A DNA stretch of 5,949 bases, taken from assembly GCA_947483645.1 (NCBI GenBank), contig CANKLS010000069.1, positions 1 through 5,949 of the forward strand, written 5' to 3'. A model generated the notes under the pieces. The model was not told where the DNA came from. It searched no databases and saw only the letters and a program-made list of their open reading frames with translations. Position 1 is the first letter of the stretch; the number at the start of each line of letters is the position of its first letter. Source of the DNA: Bradymonadales bacterium (GTDB lineage Bacteria; Myxococcota; Bradymonadia; REDH01). The position numbers were made by a program, and so were the translations under genes. Below are positions 5,911 to 5,949 of this stretch, one piece after another.

Positions 5911-5949
5911 CTCCGCAACGAGTCGGACTAAGGCCGCCCCATGCAGCCG
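5905..5949 (-). CDS. Possible C-terminal end of an upstream gene (partial)
   Basis: Reading leftward from the right edge, one frame is open for 14 codons (RLHGAALVRLVAEG) and ends at a TAG on 5907-5905, 3 nt before the transporter GTG at 5901. The peptide looks like a helical C-terminus and the spacing fits the compact operon. However, 14 codons cannot prove coding: G/C-ending codons are 10 of 14, including a TTA that is uncommon for such DNA. No family can be assigned. The region could instead be the promoter or leader of the transporter. Confidence 0.3.
   Translation of the reverse strand, partial: RLHGAALVRLVAEG
5910..5914 (-). promoter_or_regulatory. Ribosome binding site before GTG 5901
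   Basis: The minus strand reads GGAGG here, followed by GGTAGGGT and then GTG at 5901, a spacing of 8 nt. This is the strongest Shine-Dalgarno in the window and the main argument for the longer transporter form. It could also be incidental to a GC-rich gene end. Confidence 0.55.

Noticed and set aside
1..5949. CRISPR arrays, tRNA or rRNA genes, insertion sequences, toxin-antitoxin or defence genes.
   Set aside because: The window is filled by metabolic, transport and motor genes; no spaced repeats, transposase or RNA-gene signatures were seen.

Overview
The window is a gene-dense stretch of high-GC bacterial DNA (strong G/C preference at third codon positions) with almost no intergenic space. 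No RNA gene, CRISPR array, insertion sequence or phage gene was seen. A type IV pilus retraction ATPase implies a piliated, Gram-negative-like bacterium. The C-terminal motifs of the amidohydrolase remind me of proteins from Myxococcota and Acidobacteriota, but that is a weak impression and the phylum cannot be fixed from this sequence alone.

Layout. Positions 3-914 (+) hold the C-terminal 303 residues of a metal-dependent amidohydrolase whose start lies left of the window. Everything else reads on the minus strand, in transcription order from the right edge: a possible gene tail (5949-5905), an EamA/DMT-family ten-helix transporter (5901-4828), a 755-residue double pilus-retraction ATPase (4838-2571), and an amidase-signature serine hydrolase (2563-911). 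The spacings are +3, -11 and +7 nt, so these genes probably form one operon with translational coupling. The amidohydrolase and amidase converge and share the palindrome CTAG (911-914), which is the stop codon of both.

The most unusual object is the ATPase. Two complete PilT/PilU-type motors are joined in one open reading frame. The N-terminal copy looks PilU-like and the C-terminal copy PilT-like. Both keep every core ATPase motif, and the motifs are in register at a constant offset of 371 residues. PilT and PilU are separate proteins that cooperate in pilus retraction in the well-studied proteobacteria, so a covalent PilU-PilT motor is worth following up. No other pilus gene is visible. The transporter, amidase and amidohydrolase look metabolic (possible import or export and amide hydrolysis), and no functional link to the motor can be shown.

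The transporter's 5' end is uncertain. A good Shine-Dalgarno precedes a GTG at 5901, but the first 27 codons have atypical composition, the start lies in a hairpin, and a G-quadruplex motif lies on the opposite strand.
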